Assembly: GCA_947503895.1 (NCBI GenBank)
Contig: CANNFT010000006.1
Coordinates: 1 to 64,000, forward strand
Length of the DNA stretch: 64,000 bases
Source of the DNA: an uncultured Saccharospirillaceae bacterium
GTDB lineage: Bacteria > Pseudomonadota > Gammaproteobacteria > Pseudomonadales > Oceanobacteraceae
Reading direction: 5' to 3'
This document shows, piece by piece, positions 1 to 7,902 of the stretch. Position numbers and translations under genes: made by a program. The notes below the pieces were generated by a model. It had not been told where the DNA came from and ran no database searches. It worked only from the letters and a program-made list of their open reading frames with translations. Numbering within the stretch: position 1 is the stretch's first letter; every line of letters starts with the position of its first letter.

Positions 1-69
1 GAAGTGAAACGACACATCGCCGATGGTAGTGTGGGGCCTCCCCATGCGAGAGTAGGTCATCGTCAAGCT
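1..69 (+). rRNA. rrf: 5S ribosomal RNA, 3' end (partial)
   Basis: The first ~69 bases match the conserved 3' third of gammaproteobacterial 5S rRNA, including the helix IV/V segment around positions 20-55 (ccgatggtagtgtgg and tccccatgcgagagtagg). The 5' part lies outside the window. An intrinsic terminator follows after about ten bases, so this is the end of an rRNA operon transcribed rightward. The exact 3' end is estimated from alignment by eye. Confidence 0.93.
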
Positions 70-79
70 CTTAAATAGA

Positions 80-111
80 AATCCCAGTAGAGAAATCTAC
101 TGGGATTTTTT
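80..111 (+). terminator. rRNA operon intrinsic terminator
   Basis: A perfect 12-bp stem (80-91 with 96-107) closed by a GAAA tetraloop runs directly into six T residues. This is a textbook Rho-independent terminator placed just after the 5S gene. Confidence 0.93.
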
Positions 112-165
112 CGTTTTAGGGGTTAAAAAATGGGGATTAAAAGTTTAGACATGAAAAACATACGT

Positions 166-232
166 GACGTATCGTCAAGCTCAGGCACTTAATGCACAAA
201 TCCCAGTGGAGATAATTTATTGGGATTTTTTC
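166..232 (+). repeat. Degenerate second copy of 5S tail plus terminator
   Basis: The string atcgtcaagctc (171-182) repeats the last bases of the 5S gene (59-70). It is followed, as in the first copy, by an AATCCCA/TGGGATT hairpin (199-205 with 221-227) and a T-run. The stem is shorter (7 bp) and the loop longer than in the intact terminator, so this looks like a decayed duplicate. It may still terminate weakly. Confidence 0.7.
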
Positions 233-447
233 GTTTTGGGGATTAAGAAGTAATGAAGAAAACGAAGAATTAAATGGAATAAAAATTATACGGCTTTGGG
301 CTCCCAGTTTTCTTTTTGCGGGGTTGCACCCCACACCCCGCTTCGCGGCTGCTCAGACTCCCTCCGACCTTGTATATTGCCGACCGGTTCAGTGGGCGGT
401 CGTCTGAAAGGCCGCCATTAGGTGATCGATTCAATTATATTTGCCAA
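182..447 (+). repeat. Tandem repeat unit A (terminator remnant plus GC-rich element)
   Basis: This unit runs from caggcacttaatgcacaaat through a terminator remnant, an AT-rich spacer and a GC-rich element at 293-445. It recurs with small differences at 503-787. The GC-rich part holds several hairpins: GGGGT-TGC-ACCCC near 320-332, CCGC-TTC-GCGG near 338-348, and GGCGGTC/GGCCGCC near 395-415. Short reading frames across it contain no recognisable protein and are not called as genes. Confidence 0.8.
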
Positions 448-502
448 AACCACCATCAAAATCAAACCCAAGCCAGAAAACAGGCAGAGCCAGACTTAAA
501 AT

Positions 503-787
503 CAGGCACTTAATGCACAAATCCCAGTGGAGATAATTAATTGGGATTTTTTCGTTTTGGGGGTTAAAAAGTTGGGGATTAAGAAGTAATGAAGAAAACG
601 AAGAATTAAATGGAATAAAAAATTATACGACTTTGGGCGCCCGTTTTCTTTTTGCGGGGTTGCACCCCCACACCCCGCTTCGCGGCTGCTCAGCCTCCCT
701 CCGACCGTTGTATATTGCCGACCTGTTTGGTGGGCGGTCGTCTGAAAGGCCGCCATGAGGTGATCGATTCAATTATATTTGCCAAAC
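503..787 (+). repeat. Tandem repeat unit B
   Basis: This is a second copy of the unit at 182-447, offset by 321 bases at its left end. It has the same terminator remnant (AATCCCA 520-526, TGGGATT 542-548, T-run to 552). It carries a small extra segment (about 561-574) that resembles the sequence after the first terminator (118-135). The GC-rich element lies at 630-786. Confidence 0.8.
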
Positions 788-807
788 CCAAACCCAAACC
801 CAAACCC
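782..807 (+). repeat. CAAACC hexamer microsatellite
   Basis: About four perfect tandem copies of a CAAACC unit sit at the right end of repeat unit B. The corresponding position in unit A (446-470) has only a degenerate version. No coding frame uses it. Confidence 0.85.
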
Positions 808-1171
808 ATGAAATGAATTCCTCTGTTAGATGGATTTCATTGTGTTCATCGATGTCGCGCTCGTGTTTCTGGCTATGAAACCCTATGCAAAATATCTGGC
901 TTTGTGAAATGTTGGTGCGATCGGATTGATTGAATTATGTTCATCTATTTTTTAAATGACTGATAAACCTTTTCTCTAATCATTGTCTGCGTAAATTTTG
1001 AGGTGTTGACGTCACTAGTGGTACATATGTCTAACTGAATTTATTTCCGGCGTATATTTTTGCTTGGAAACTGGGTGATAGGCGAAAATGAACGATCTTT
1101 CACTACCTTCGATCGCTAAAAATCAGTATTCTGCCCCTATATGGCTAAAAAAATAATTAAAGAGGCCTAAA
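808..1171. other. Intergenic region before the FilA-like cassette
   Basis: No gene is visible. The stretch is AT-rich and must hold the promoter for the three-gene cassette starting at 1172, but no convincing -35/-10 pair stands out. A TTGACG at 1006-1011 lacks a well-spaced -10. A run of three short palindromes lies at 1008-1030. A Shine-Dalgarno AGAGG (1161-1165) precedes the GTG start at 1172. Confidence 0.6.
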
Positions 1172-2317
1172 GTGGACGTTCGAGCCCTCCTTTGTGTTTA
1201 CCTAACCTTTGCTAGCGTTGGGACATTTGCCGAATTAAAAGACCTTTCTGAAGATGAGCTATCGGGCGTCTCAGGGGAGGGGATTGGTCTCGTCTACGAA
1301 GATTACCAATTCAATGCGATCAGTGCAGAATTAGAGACTGATCCGAATGCCGAAACTGTGTCATTTAAGCTTACGGGCATTAATGACCAAGATGGCAACC
1401 CAGTTGATGTCTCGCTTTCCCAAATGTATATCGCTGGCCCGAATACCAACCGCGGCCAAGACCTCGAAGGTAAAGTCGTTAATATCGGTCGATTAAATAA
1501 CCCTTATACGATTGATATGCTAGACGGGAATGATCTGGGCGGTGGCGGACTTCAAGATAAAGCAGTGTTAGCAATAGCTGCACCCACGCATGTTGCCCAA
1601 TCTGAGGGCTATCACTGCACGGATAAAAGCCAAACAAGTGCAGGCTCCGGAACCTGTGCCAGCCGTCCTGAAATCGGCAGCTATCATGGCGAAAGAATGG
1701 ATATCGGCCTCAGAATTAATACGGAGTATGTCGACGCTTCTAAAAACACAAACCTAAACTTCCATGCTGAATCTGCTCACTTTGATGGCAGTTACCTACG
1801 TTTTTGGGGAGGAGAGGCAGACGTGGACGGTGAAGACGGTTCGGGTGGCGCGGTCAGTACTATGATGATGGAGGCTCGCCTTAATGTTTATGCCGACAAA
1901 CTTATTTTAAATAGTCACAAGGCTGGATGTGATTTTACCACTGAGGATTGCGGCCATGACATTAGCTTTGATCAATTCAGCCTTGAGCTCGCGCTTGGCG
2001 ATGCAAAATACCATCAGCCCATGACCTTTGATGTGACCAGTGATGGCCATTTTAAATTTATTATCCACAAAACTCCCGCACCAAACGATAGCCGACTTCC
2101 CAGCAATAGCGGGGATGGTCGGTCTGGTATTGGGGCTGACGGACTCATCGGGACGAGTGATGCGGCTACTTGGAATTGGTATAACGATTATTACACTAAC
2201 GGCGCTAAATCCAACGTATATATTGGTGAGCTGCGTGTCGGGGGGGAATCTTTTGGGACCTCCACCATAGAAGGTTTACAGATACAGTATTTGGAGATCA
2301 CCAGCCATGATTTATAA
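1172..2317 (+). CDS. Secreted FilA/DUF6160-like protein 1
   Basis: This 381-residue exported protein has no known enzymatic function. The start is GTG with AGAGG six bases upstream. A signal peptide (about residues 1-20, ending GTFA) is followed by the motif DLSEDELSGVSGEG (about 24-37), which resembles the N-terminus of FilA-like/DUF6160 proteins that I recall from Acinetobacter pilus-system loci. The rest is rich in Gly, Asp, Asn and Thr with alternating hydrophobic residues, suggesting a beta-rich extracellular fold. A few Cys pairs occur (around residues 149-164 and 250-257). It overlaps the next gene by 11 bases and heads a tightly packed three-gene cassette whose members all carry the same leader motif. 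The family assignment is from memory and moderate; the role is not known. Confidence 0.75.
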   Translation: MDVRALLCVYLTFASVGTFAELKDLSEDELSGVSGEGIGLVYEDYQFNAISAELETDPNAETVSFKLTGINDQDGNPVDVSLSQMYIAGPNTNRGQDLEGKVVNIGRLNNPYTIDMLDGNDLGGGGLQDKAVLAIAAPTHVAQSEGYHCTDKSQTSAGSGTCASRPEIGSYHGERMDIGLRINTEYVDASKNTNLNFHAESAHFDGSYLRFWGGEADVDGEDGSGGAVSTMMMEARLNVYADKLILNSHKAGCDFTTEDCGHDISFDQFSLELALGDAKYHQPMTFDVTSDGHFKFIIHKTPAPNDSRLPSNSGDGRSGIGADGLIGTSDAATWNWYNDYYTNGAKSNVYIGELRVGGESFGTSTIEGLQIQYLEITSHDL

Positions 2318-2897
2318 AATACTGGTTTTATTGAGCATCATTTTTGCGTGCTCTGTGATGGCGCTAGAGCCAATATCAGATGGTGATCTAGAAAGTGTAA
2401 CTGGTCAAAACGGCGTTTACCTTTCTGGTGATATTACATTGAACGATACCGGCGGCCCACTTCTCTCAAGCGATGCGGGTAATCGCTATCACGGCACGAC
2501 GGATGTCGTCTGGGGAACGTGTAACGAAAAACAAAGTGGGGCTGTTGACCGTTGTGGTGCTCGTATATCTATTCAAACAAACTCCACGGACGGCCACTTT
2601 GTTTTAGATGAAATGCGCGGCAAGATGTCTTTCGAGGGGTTAACCCTGAAGGCACGTGAGATCACTACCGAAGATGACTTTGGTGGCGATGAAGTGGATT
2701 TTGCTGGTGATACAGTGCTGGAAATTGGTTTACCCAATAAAGTCAGGTTTGAAGACTTATCGTACACCATCGCTACCAGCAGTACAGCTCGACCAACGGA
2801 TGAAGGATTTACACAGCAAGATGTATTTGGTGTTGAGATTGACGGCACGATTCAAATGCAAGGCAATCTTTTAATCTTTCCAACGGGGACCCCCTAA
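2307..2897 (+). CDS. Secreted FilA/DUF6160-like protein 2 (short)
   Basis: This 196-residue exported protein has a signal peptide ending near residue 20 (CSVMA). The conserved leader motif LEPISDGDLESVTGQNG follows immediately. Like its neighbours it is otherwise Gly/Asp/Thr-rich and beta-like, with one Cys pair (about residues 72 and 83). It starts inside the 3' end of the upstream gene, with GGAG about ten bases before the ATG, and its stop TAA shares one base with the ATG of the next gene. Such coupling implies one transcript. No catalytic motif is visible. It is roughly half the size of gene 1 and under a quarter of gene 3, so the three share the N-terminus rather than overall architecture. 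Confidence 0.75.
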   Translation: MIYKILVLLSIIFACSVMALEPISDGDLESVTGQNGVYLSGDITLNDTGGPLLSSDAGNRYHGTTDVVWGTCNEKQSGAVDRCGARISIQTNSTDGHFVLDEMRGKMSFEGLTLKAREITTEDDFGGDEVDFAGDTVLEIGLPNKVRFEDLSYTIATSSTARPTDEGFTQQDVFGVEIDGTIQMQGNLLIFPTGTP

Positions 2898-5485
2898 TGC
2901 CCCAACCAATTAATCTCACGACCTGTTTTAAAAACGCCCTTAGCCCCAGTATTGTTTGGTTTGGTTTTCTCTTTGCCACTGCGACCCACGCTGAACTGGT
3001 CGGGCTGGACGATGAATTAATGGAATCAGTGAGCGGGCAAACTGGCTTAACCATCGAAATGCATCAGCAATTGGAAGTGAGTGAAGTACTTTATTCGGAT
3101 AAAGATGATGTAAGTGGGGGGATTCTCGAACTTAAAGATATCGTCATAGGTCATCCCGATGATGTTGAAAATCAGCAAGCAGTATCGGTCCGTCAGATTG
3201 ATGCTGATGGTACGGATGGGCTCGTTATTCGCAGTACCTACCAGCCTACCCGTTTAAAAATAGGCTCTATTTCTGTCGGTGCGCATCGAGGTACGGTGTC
3301 CAATCATTATGCAGATCGTAAAAGTTTTGGCACCGTTATCTACGACTGGACAGGTTCTAGTGTTACAAAAATCAAAGGGAAGTCCGGTGGTGAAACGGGT
3401 TTAATCATAAATGGTTCGACTAATATCACAGATGCTGATTTAAGATGGAGTACGAACGGAAACACATTGCTGCTTGACCACCTAACCTTTCAAACCAGTG
3501 TGACGGACATGGCTATTGATGTCATGGATAACGGGTCACAGGCTTATCTTAATATAGCCGTACCAGCCATGGATTATGATTTTAAGCTAGGTGGATTATG
3601 TTTCTCAGAAGCGAAAAACTGCGATTCAAATCAGTCTTTCGGTTCGCTAGCCGGTAACATGGCGTTTCAGAATAGCTTCTTCAAGATCTATGGTGGTGGC
3701 CGCGAGGGGGCTGGAATCACGATTGACGCTTACCTTGAAATTAATCAAGGCGAAGGCAATGCCTTCAGCTATACCGACGAAGCCTTGTTAACCATGGCAG
3801 ACATGTCAGGGTCAGTGAATATTGAAGGGTTAACGTTTGATATTGATACGGCCGATACCGAAATAGGCGATCACATATCACTACAACTCGACTCAATGGT
3901 CGGCAATTTTAGGGCAGAAACACTTGAAATTGGCGCAGGGAAAGCCATAGGCCATTTTGAAGTGTTGTATGATTTTCATGATGGTGAACATAACGGTCAG
4001 CTGTACCAAAATAAAGTTAAGCTTGCACCAGGAGTCGCTTGGGCGGGTCAATCCTTTGCAGATCTCGACGCATATGGCTTTTCTGAGCTACAGGATTTTT
4101 ACGCAAAAGTTGGTAACTATGGAGATGGCTTAAGCCTTTATACCGAGTGGAATCTTACGGCAGATGCTATTTATACGGATCGAGATAATCTGAATGTGCC
4201 GGGTGCTAATCTGCCAGGGATGATTGTGATTAGCCATTTTCAAAGTTATGGGTCTGGCTATGCTTCATTAGATATTCGTAACGGTAATTCGATTAACTCA
4301 AATCATAATGCCTCTGAAAGTTATCTTGCGCTAGGCTTCCGCAATATTAAAGGCAGTTATTCGATGGAAGGCTTAAAAGTGGGCGATGCAAATGCGCCTC
4401 TGCAAGGCGGAACGGAGTTATTGCTCCCACTCGGTATTTACCCTTCATACGATTTTACTCTGAATGGCGGCGTCGAAATTCGCGGTGGTGGTGCCAATGG
4501 ATCGGGGCTGACGTTTGATGGAGATCTATTAATCACCGATGGAACCTTTGCTTTGTCCACTAATATTTTAAATTATGGTCAGCCGGATCAAAGAACGGTT
4601 GGAATATGGGCTGACAACGTTACGTACGAATATCACTTCAGAAACTATACATTGGATGTTGGAGATGACAATAGTAGTCCTTTCACAGGTGATGCGATCA
4701 GGCTTCGTCAAGGTGAATTGTGGAGTGACATGGATATTGGAAACTTTCGATGGGGTGATAAAGAGACTGGTAAAAGTTTAGGTCGTGTACGACTTCAGCG
4801 TTATCAAACAGATTCTCAATTGGTTATAAGAGCAGGTGGTGCGGGTGTCGATGCAAATGGTACGGCGCTTGGTGCTTCTTGCATTGGTGGCTCAGGTGGT
4901 AGTGAGGCCGCTTGTGAAGCCAGCGGGGGGCACTGGATTGACCGCGGTACTGACGGCGTGACCATTGGCTTGAAGCAAAATTGGCTTGATGAGAATCAGG
5001 CTCAGGATAAACGTAACGCGTTAACATGGGAAAATAATCGCACCCTTGATGCGCAAGGAAATCCTGCAGACGGGACGGGTACCAGCCTGACGTTGCACAA
5101 TATGCGAACCTCCGATGGTTACAACCTCAGCGACAACGAATTCGGCATGCAATTAGAATTAGCAGTCGATGTTGCGCCAACGAAGGTGGTAAAGAAAACA
5201 GACGGTGTGGATGAAAATGGTGTCGTCGGTGATCGTGGTGATGAGAAAATTATGACGGGCGCGAACACTTATGTTTATAAAAAAACAGGGGATTTAACCT
5301 CTGATGAAAAAGCCAATCGCCCCCTCGGTTTTGCTGTGCGTGCTCAGCTTCAATTTAAGGAATTGGATATTGAAGCTGTTCAGCTTAAGCATCCGAATGT
5401 GACCGCTCCTCAAACAGTGGTGCATGGCTTGAAAATGCAAAACTTCAATATGACCTCTAACCTAACAGCGACGCCTATTCAGTAG
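2897..5485 (+). CDS. Large secreted FilA/DUF6160-like protein 3
   Basis: This 862-residue exported protein has a signal peptide of about 32 residues (ending ATATHA). The leader motif LVGLDDELMESVSGQTG comes next. The body is a long series of beta-like segments in which Gly-Asn/Asp turns alternate with short hydrophobic strands, with recurring phrases such as 'GLTFDGDLLI', 'GAGITIDAYLEI' and 'GSVNIEGLTFDI'. A Cys-containing insert near residues 657-672 (C-IGGSGGSEAA-C-EASGG-W) resembles a small disulphide module seen in bacterial surface proteins. No membrane anchor, LPXTG or autotransporter barrel is evident. It may be a secreted or surface-assembled filament or matrix component. Function is unknown; the shared leader suggests that it acts with the two upstream proteins. 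Confidence 0.75.
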   Translation: MPQPINLTTCFKNALSPSIVWFGFLFATATHAELVGLDDELMESVSGQTGLTIEMHQQLEVSEVLYSDKDDVSGGILELKDIVIGHPDDVENQQAVSVRQIDADGTDGLVIRSTYQPTRLKIGSISVGAHRGTVSNHYADRKSFGTVIYDWTGSSVTKIKGKSGGETGLIINGSTNITDADLRWSTNGNTLLLDHLTFQTSVTDMAIDVMDNGSQAYLNIAVPAMDYDFKLGGLCFSEAKNCDSNQSFGSLAGNMAFQNSFFKIYGGGREGAGITIDAYLEINQGEGNAFSYTDEALLTMADMSGSVNIEGLTFDIDTADTEIGDHISLQLDSMVGNFRAETLEIGAGKAIGHFEVLYDFHDGEHNGQLYQNKVKLAPGVAWAGQSFADLDAYGFSELQDFYAKVGNYGDGLSLYTEWNLTADAIYTDRDNLNVPGANLPGMIVISHFQSYGSGYASLDIRNGNSINSNHNASESYLALGFRNIKGSYSMEGLKVGDANAPLQGGTELLLPLGIYPSYDFTLNGGVEIRGGGANGSGLTFDGDLLITDGTFALSTNILNYGQPDQRTVGIWADNVTYEYHFRNYTLDVGDDNSSPFTGDAIRLRQGELWSDMDIGNFRWGDKETGKSLGRVRLQRYQTDSQLVIRAGGAGVDANGTALGASCIGGSGGSEAACEASGGHWIDRGTDGVTIGLKQNWLDENQAQDKRNALTWENNRTLDAQGNPADGTGTSLTLHNMRTSDGYNLSDNEFGMQLELAVDVAPTKVVKKTDGVDENGVVGDRGDEKIMTGANTYVYKKTGDLTSDEKANRPLGFAVRAQLQFKELDIEAVQLKHPNVTAPQTVVHGLKMQNFNMTSNLTATPIQ

Positions 5486-5954
5486 GTGAACCGAGAATCT
5501 TTATGATTCGATGTCATGCGGTAAATTGCTCCGTTTATTTGTTGATTGTCTATCGCTGATCATGATCGTTAGAATCGATCCACCATAAAGAGATGAATTC
5601 ATTGGTGTGACGATAACGTGACCGTTTTTGTAAGTCCCCTGAGGATGGCGAAAATACTCATTACACATCCTCCGTCATACCCATTTTCATTTCTCTCCCT
5701 TAATTTCAAAACATCTTCAATTAATTGTAATAAAGCGCGATTAGATTTTGTCGCTAAAGTATGTCTGCCTGAGTGTTGCTTCTTTGATTCATTTCTTTAA
5801 CGTTTATCCTCGCTGAAAGTCGTTTACTAATAATAATTGCACTGCTTCTTTGGTTAACTATTGCCTGTTGCTAGATGGAATTCCTCACGCCAGTCTTGGG
5901 TTAGTACTATGATGAGCCCTGTGGTTTTCATTCACCGTTTTTGACGTTTTACAG

Positions 5955-5984
5955 TTGCCAGAAAAGTGAGCCGATGCGTATAGT
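5955..5984 (+). promoter_or_regulatory. Candidate sigma-70 promoter for leuA leader
   Basis: TTGCCA (5955-5960) and TATAGT (5979-5984) are separated by 18 bp. Transcription would start near 5991, about 34 bases before the leader-peptide ATG at 6025. The placement fits an attenuated amino-acid biosynthesis gene. Confidence 0.5.
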
Positions 5985-6024
5985 GGAGACCAATATTGAC
6001 CTTAAATTACATTGGAAAAAATAT

Positions 6025-6057
6025 ATGTTGGTGCTAAGCCTGCTATTTATCTCATAA
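6025..6057 (+). CDS. leuL: Putative leuA leader peptide
   Basis: This is a ten-codon frame encoding MLVLSLLFIS and ending TAA. Six of ten residues are branched-chain (four Leu, one Val, one Ile), and GGA lies eight bases before the ATG. It sits between a likely promoter and leuA, as expected for a ribosome-mediated attenuator. Downstream, TGTT and AGTTA (6086-6097) can pair with TAACT and AACA (6111-6119) just before TTTTGTTT, and TGTTAT can alternatively pair with ATAACA (6134-6139) before another T-rich tract. These stems are AU-rich and weak, so the attenuation model is an inference. Confidence 0.45.
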   Translation: MLVLSLLFIS

Positions 6058-6243
6058 GGGTGATCAAACGGCAGTGAAAGTAACGTGTTATGAGTTAATG
6101 CTATTAGGTCTAACTAACATTTTGTTTATATCAATAACATTTCTTTTAAGTTTCTTTTAAGTTTCTTTTTGGGTTTCAGCTCTATTATTACAAGGAACCG
6201 CACAGACAGACGATCATGTGGTTCGAATTAGGAGATCAAGTCT

Positions 6244-7779
6244 ATGAGCCAATTAATCATTTTTGATACCACGATGCGAGACGGCGAGCAAAGCCCGGGC
6301 GCATCTATGACGAAAGAGGAGAAAGTGAGAATTGGCAAGGCACTGGAAAAAATGCGGGTTGATGTTATCGAGTCGGGTTTTGCTGCTGCCAGTGAAGGTG
6401 ACTTTGAGTCTATCCGCGCGGTAGCGCAAGCGGTGAAAAACAGCACCATTTGCTCACTGGCGCGTGCGGTTGACTCGGATATTGATCGAGCTGCTGAAGC
6501 GTTAAAGGCTGCACAGCGCGCTCGTATTCACACGTTTATTGCGACTAGCCCAATTCATATGGAGCATAAGCTGCGTATGACGCCAGAACAAGTGATTGCG
6601 AGAGCCGTTCATGCGGTTTCTCGTGCGCGTAATCTGGTTGAGGACGTGGAATTTTCTTGTGAGGATGCGGGCCGTTCGGAACTGGATTTCTTATGTCGAA
6701 TCATCGAGGCCGCCATTGATGCTGGGGCAAGAACGATCAACATTCCAGACACAGTGGGTTATGCCATTCCCGAAGAGTTCGGGCAGACCGTTAAGCAGCT
6801 GATTGAACGTATTCCAAATTCAGACAAGGCAATCTTTTCCGTGCACTGTCACAATGATCTTGGGTTAGCTGTTGCAAACTCTCTAGCCGCTGTTGCACAT
6901 GGTGCACGTCAGGTGGAATGCACGATCAACGGTCTAGGTGAGCGCGCTGGGAACGCCGCACTAGAAGAGATTGTAATGGGTGTTCAAACTCGTGCTGACC
7001 TCTTTAACATGACCACCCATATCGATACGACTCAGATTGTGCCCACTTCTCGATTGGTCTCAACGATTACCGGTTTTCCCGTTCAACCGAACAAAGCCAT
7101 CGTTGGTGCAAACGCATTCGCGCATGAATCGGGAATTCATCAAGATGGTGTGTTGAAGCACCGTGAAACCTACGAAATTATGAAAGCTGAAGATGTGGGT
7201 TGGGGCGCGAATAAAATGGTGATGGGTAAGCATTCTGGCCGCGCCGCTTTTCGAGCGAAATTGGATGAGCTGGGAGTAAGTTTCGAGTCCGATCAGGACT
7301 TGAATGATGCATTTGTTCGCTTCAAAGCGCTGGCGGATAAAAAACACGAAATATTTGATGAGGACCTTCAGGCACTGGTCAGCGAAACCCATTCAGAGAC
7401 CGACCGTTACGAGTTGGTTTCTTTAGAAACCCACACTAAAACCGGCGATATCCCTCATGCGCATATCTCTTTAATGGTTGACGGTGAGGAGTTGTCAGCC
7501 CGTTCAAGTGGCAGCGGTGCGGTTGACGCGACATTTAATGCGATAGAGGCCATTGTCAATGCAAGTGCTCACTTACAGTTATACTCTGTCAACGCCATCA
7601 CCAGTGGTACGGACAGTCAGGGAGAAGTGACGGTTCGGCTGGAGCGTGATGGTCGCATAGTGAATGGATTGGGGTCGGATACTGATATTGTCGTCGCCTC
7701 CGCTAAGGCGATGATCAGTGCTCTGAACCACCTTGAAAGTGCTTCTGAGCGTGCGCATCCACAGACATCAGGGGTTTAG
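6244..7779 (+). CDS. leuA: 2-isopropylmalate synthase
   Basis: LeuA condenses acetyl-CoA with 2-oxoisovalerate, the first committed step of leucine synthesis. The 511-residue length fits the family (about 520). The TIM-barrel domain begins with [13 protein letters not shown] (residues 8-20), which holds the catalytic Arg and the metal-binding Asp. The metal-binding HCHND motif is near residue 202. The C-terminal third (from about 390) is the regulatory LeuA dimer domain that binds leucine. The ATG is preceded by AGGAG (6230-6234). It stands alone, without leuBCD beside it, and a leader peptide upstream suggests attenuation by leucine supply. Confidence 0.95.
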   Translation: MSQLIIFDTTMRDGEQSPGASMTKEEKVRIGKALEKMRVDVIESGFAAASEGDFESIRAVAQAVKNSTICSLARAVDSDIDRAAEALKAAQRARIHTFIATSPIHMEHKLRMTPEQVIARAVHAVSRARNLVEDVEFSCEDAGRSELDFLCRIIEAAIDAGARTINIPDTVGYAIPEEFGQTVKQLIERIPNSDKAIFSVHCHNDLGLAVANSLAAVAHGARQVECTINGLGERAGNAALEEIVMGVQTRADLFNMTTHIDTTQIVPTSRLVSTITGFPVQPNKAIVGANAFAHESGIHQDGVLKHRETYEIMKAEDVGWGANKMVMGKHSGRAAFRAKLDELGVSFESDQDLNDAFVRFKALADKKHEIFDEDLQALVSETHSETDRYELVSLETHTKTGDIPHAHISLMVDGEELSARSSGSGAVDATFNAIEAIVNASAHLQLYSVNAITSGTDSQGEVTVRLERDGRIVNGLGSDTDIVVASAKAMISALNHLESASERAHPQTSGV

Positions 7780-7814
7780 CTTATCGGTCGGAAAAAGCTT
7801 ACAATAGCCGTCGA

Positions 7815-7848
7815 AAAAGCATGTGTATGGTAACCATCGCATGCTTTT
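7815..7848. terminator. leuA: Inverted repeat after leuA, weak terminator candidate
   Basis: A perfect 9-bp inverted repeat, AAAAGCATG (7815-7823) with CATGCTTTT (7840-7848), encloses a second small repeat ATGGT-A-ACCAT (7827-7837). It lies 36 bases past the leuA stop. There is no T-run beyond the stem itself, so termination is only probable. Confidence 0.4.
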
Positions 7849-7902
7849 GGCTCATGGATAAAGATTTCCGCAATAGACTGATTCGGGTTAAACAGCGACT
7901 TT

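Larger units (their letters stand above)
5486..6243. other. Intergenic region with the leuA leader
   Basis: This 758-base AT-rich gap has no convincing ordinary gene. A 60-codon frame at 5618-5800 lacks a ribosome-binding site or family resemblance. The right-hand third holds a probable promoter (5955-5984), a short leader-peptide frame (6025-6057) and AU-rich hairpins with T-runs before leuA. Three direct copies of a TTTCTTTT(AAG) motif lie at 6140-6170. Confidence 0.6.

Noticed and set aside
316..756. Short frames inside the repeats (plus 316-513, minus 502-756 and 137-334)
   Set aside because: They read through hairpin-rich repeat and terminator sequence and differ between repeat copies, so selection for a protein is not evident.
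5572..5580. GAATCGATC near 5.57 kb as another left end of the dispersed element
   Set aside because: Only nine bases match and no element core follows, so chance is likely.
5618..5800. A 60-codon frame between the FilA-like cassette and leuA
   Set aside because: No ribosome site, no family, AT-rich composition like intergenic DNA.
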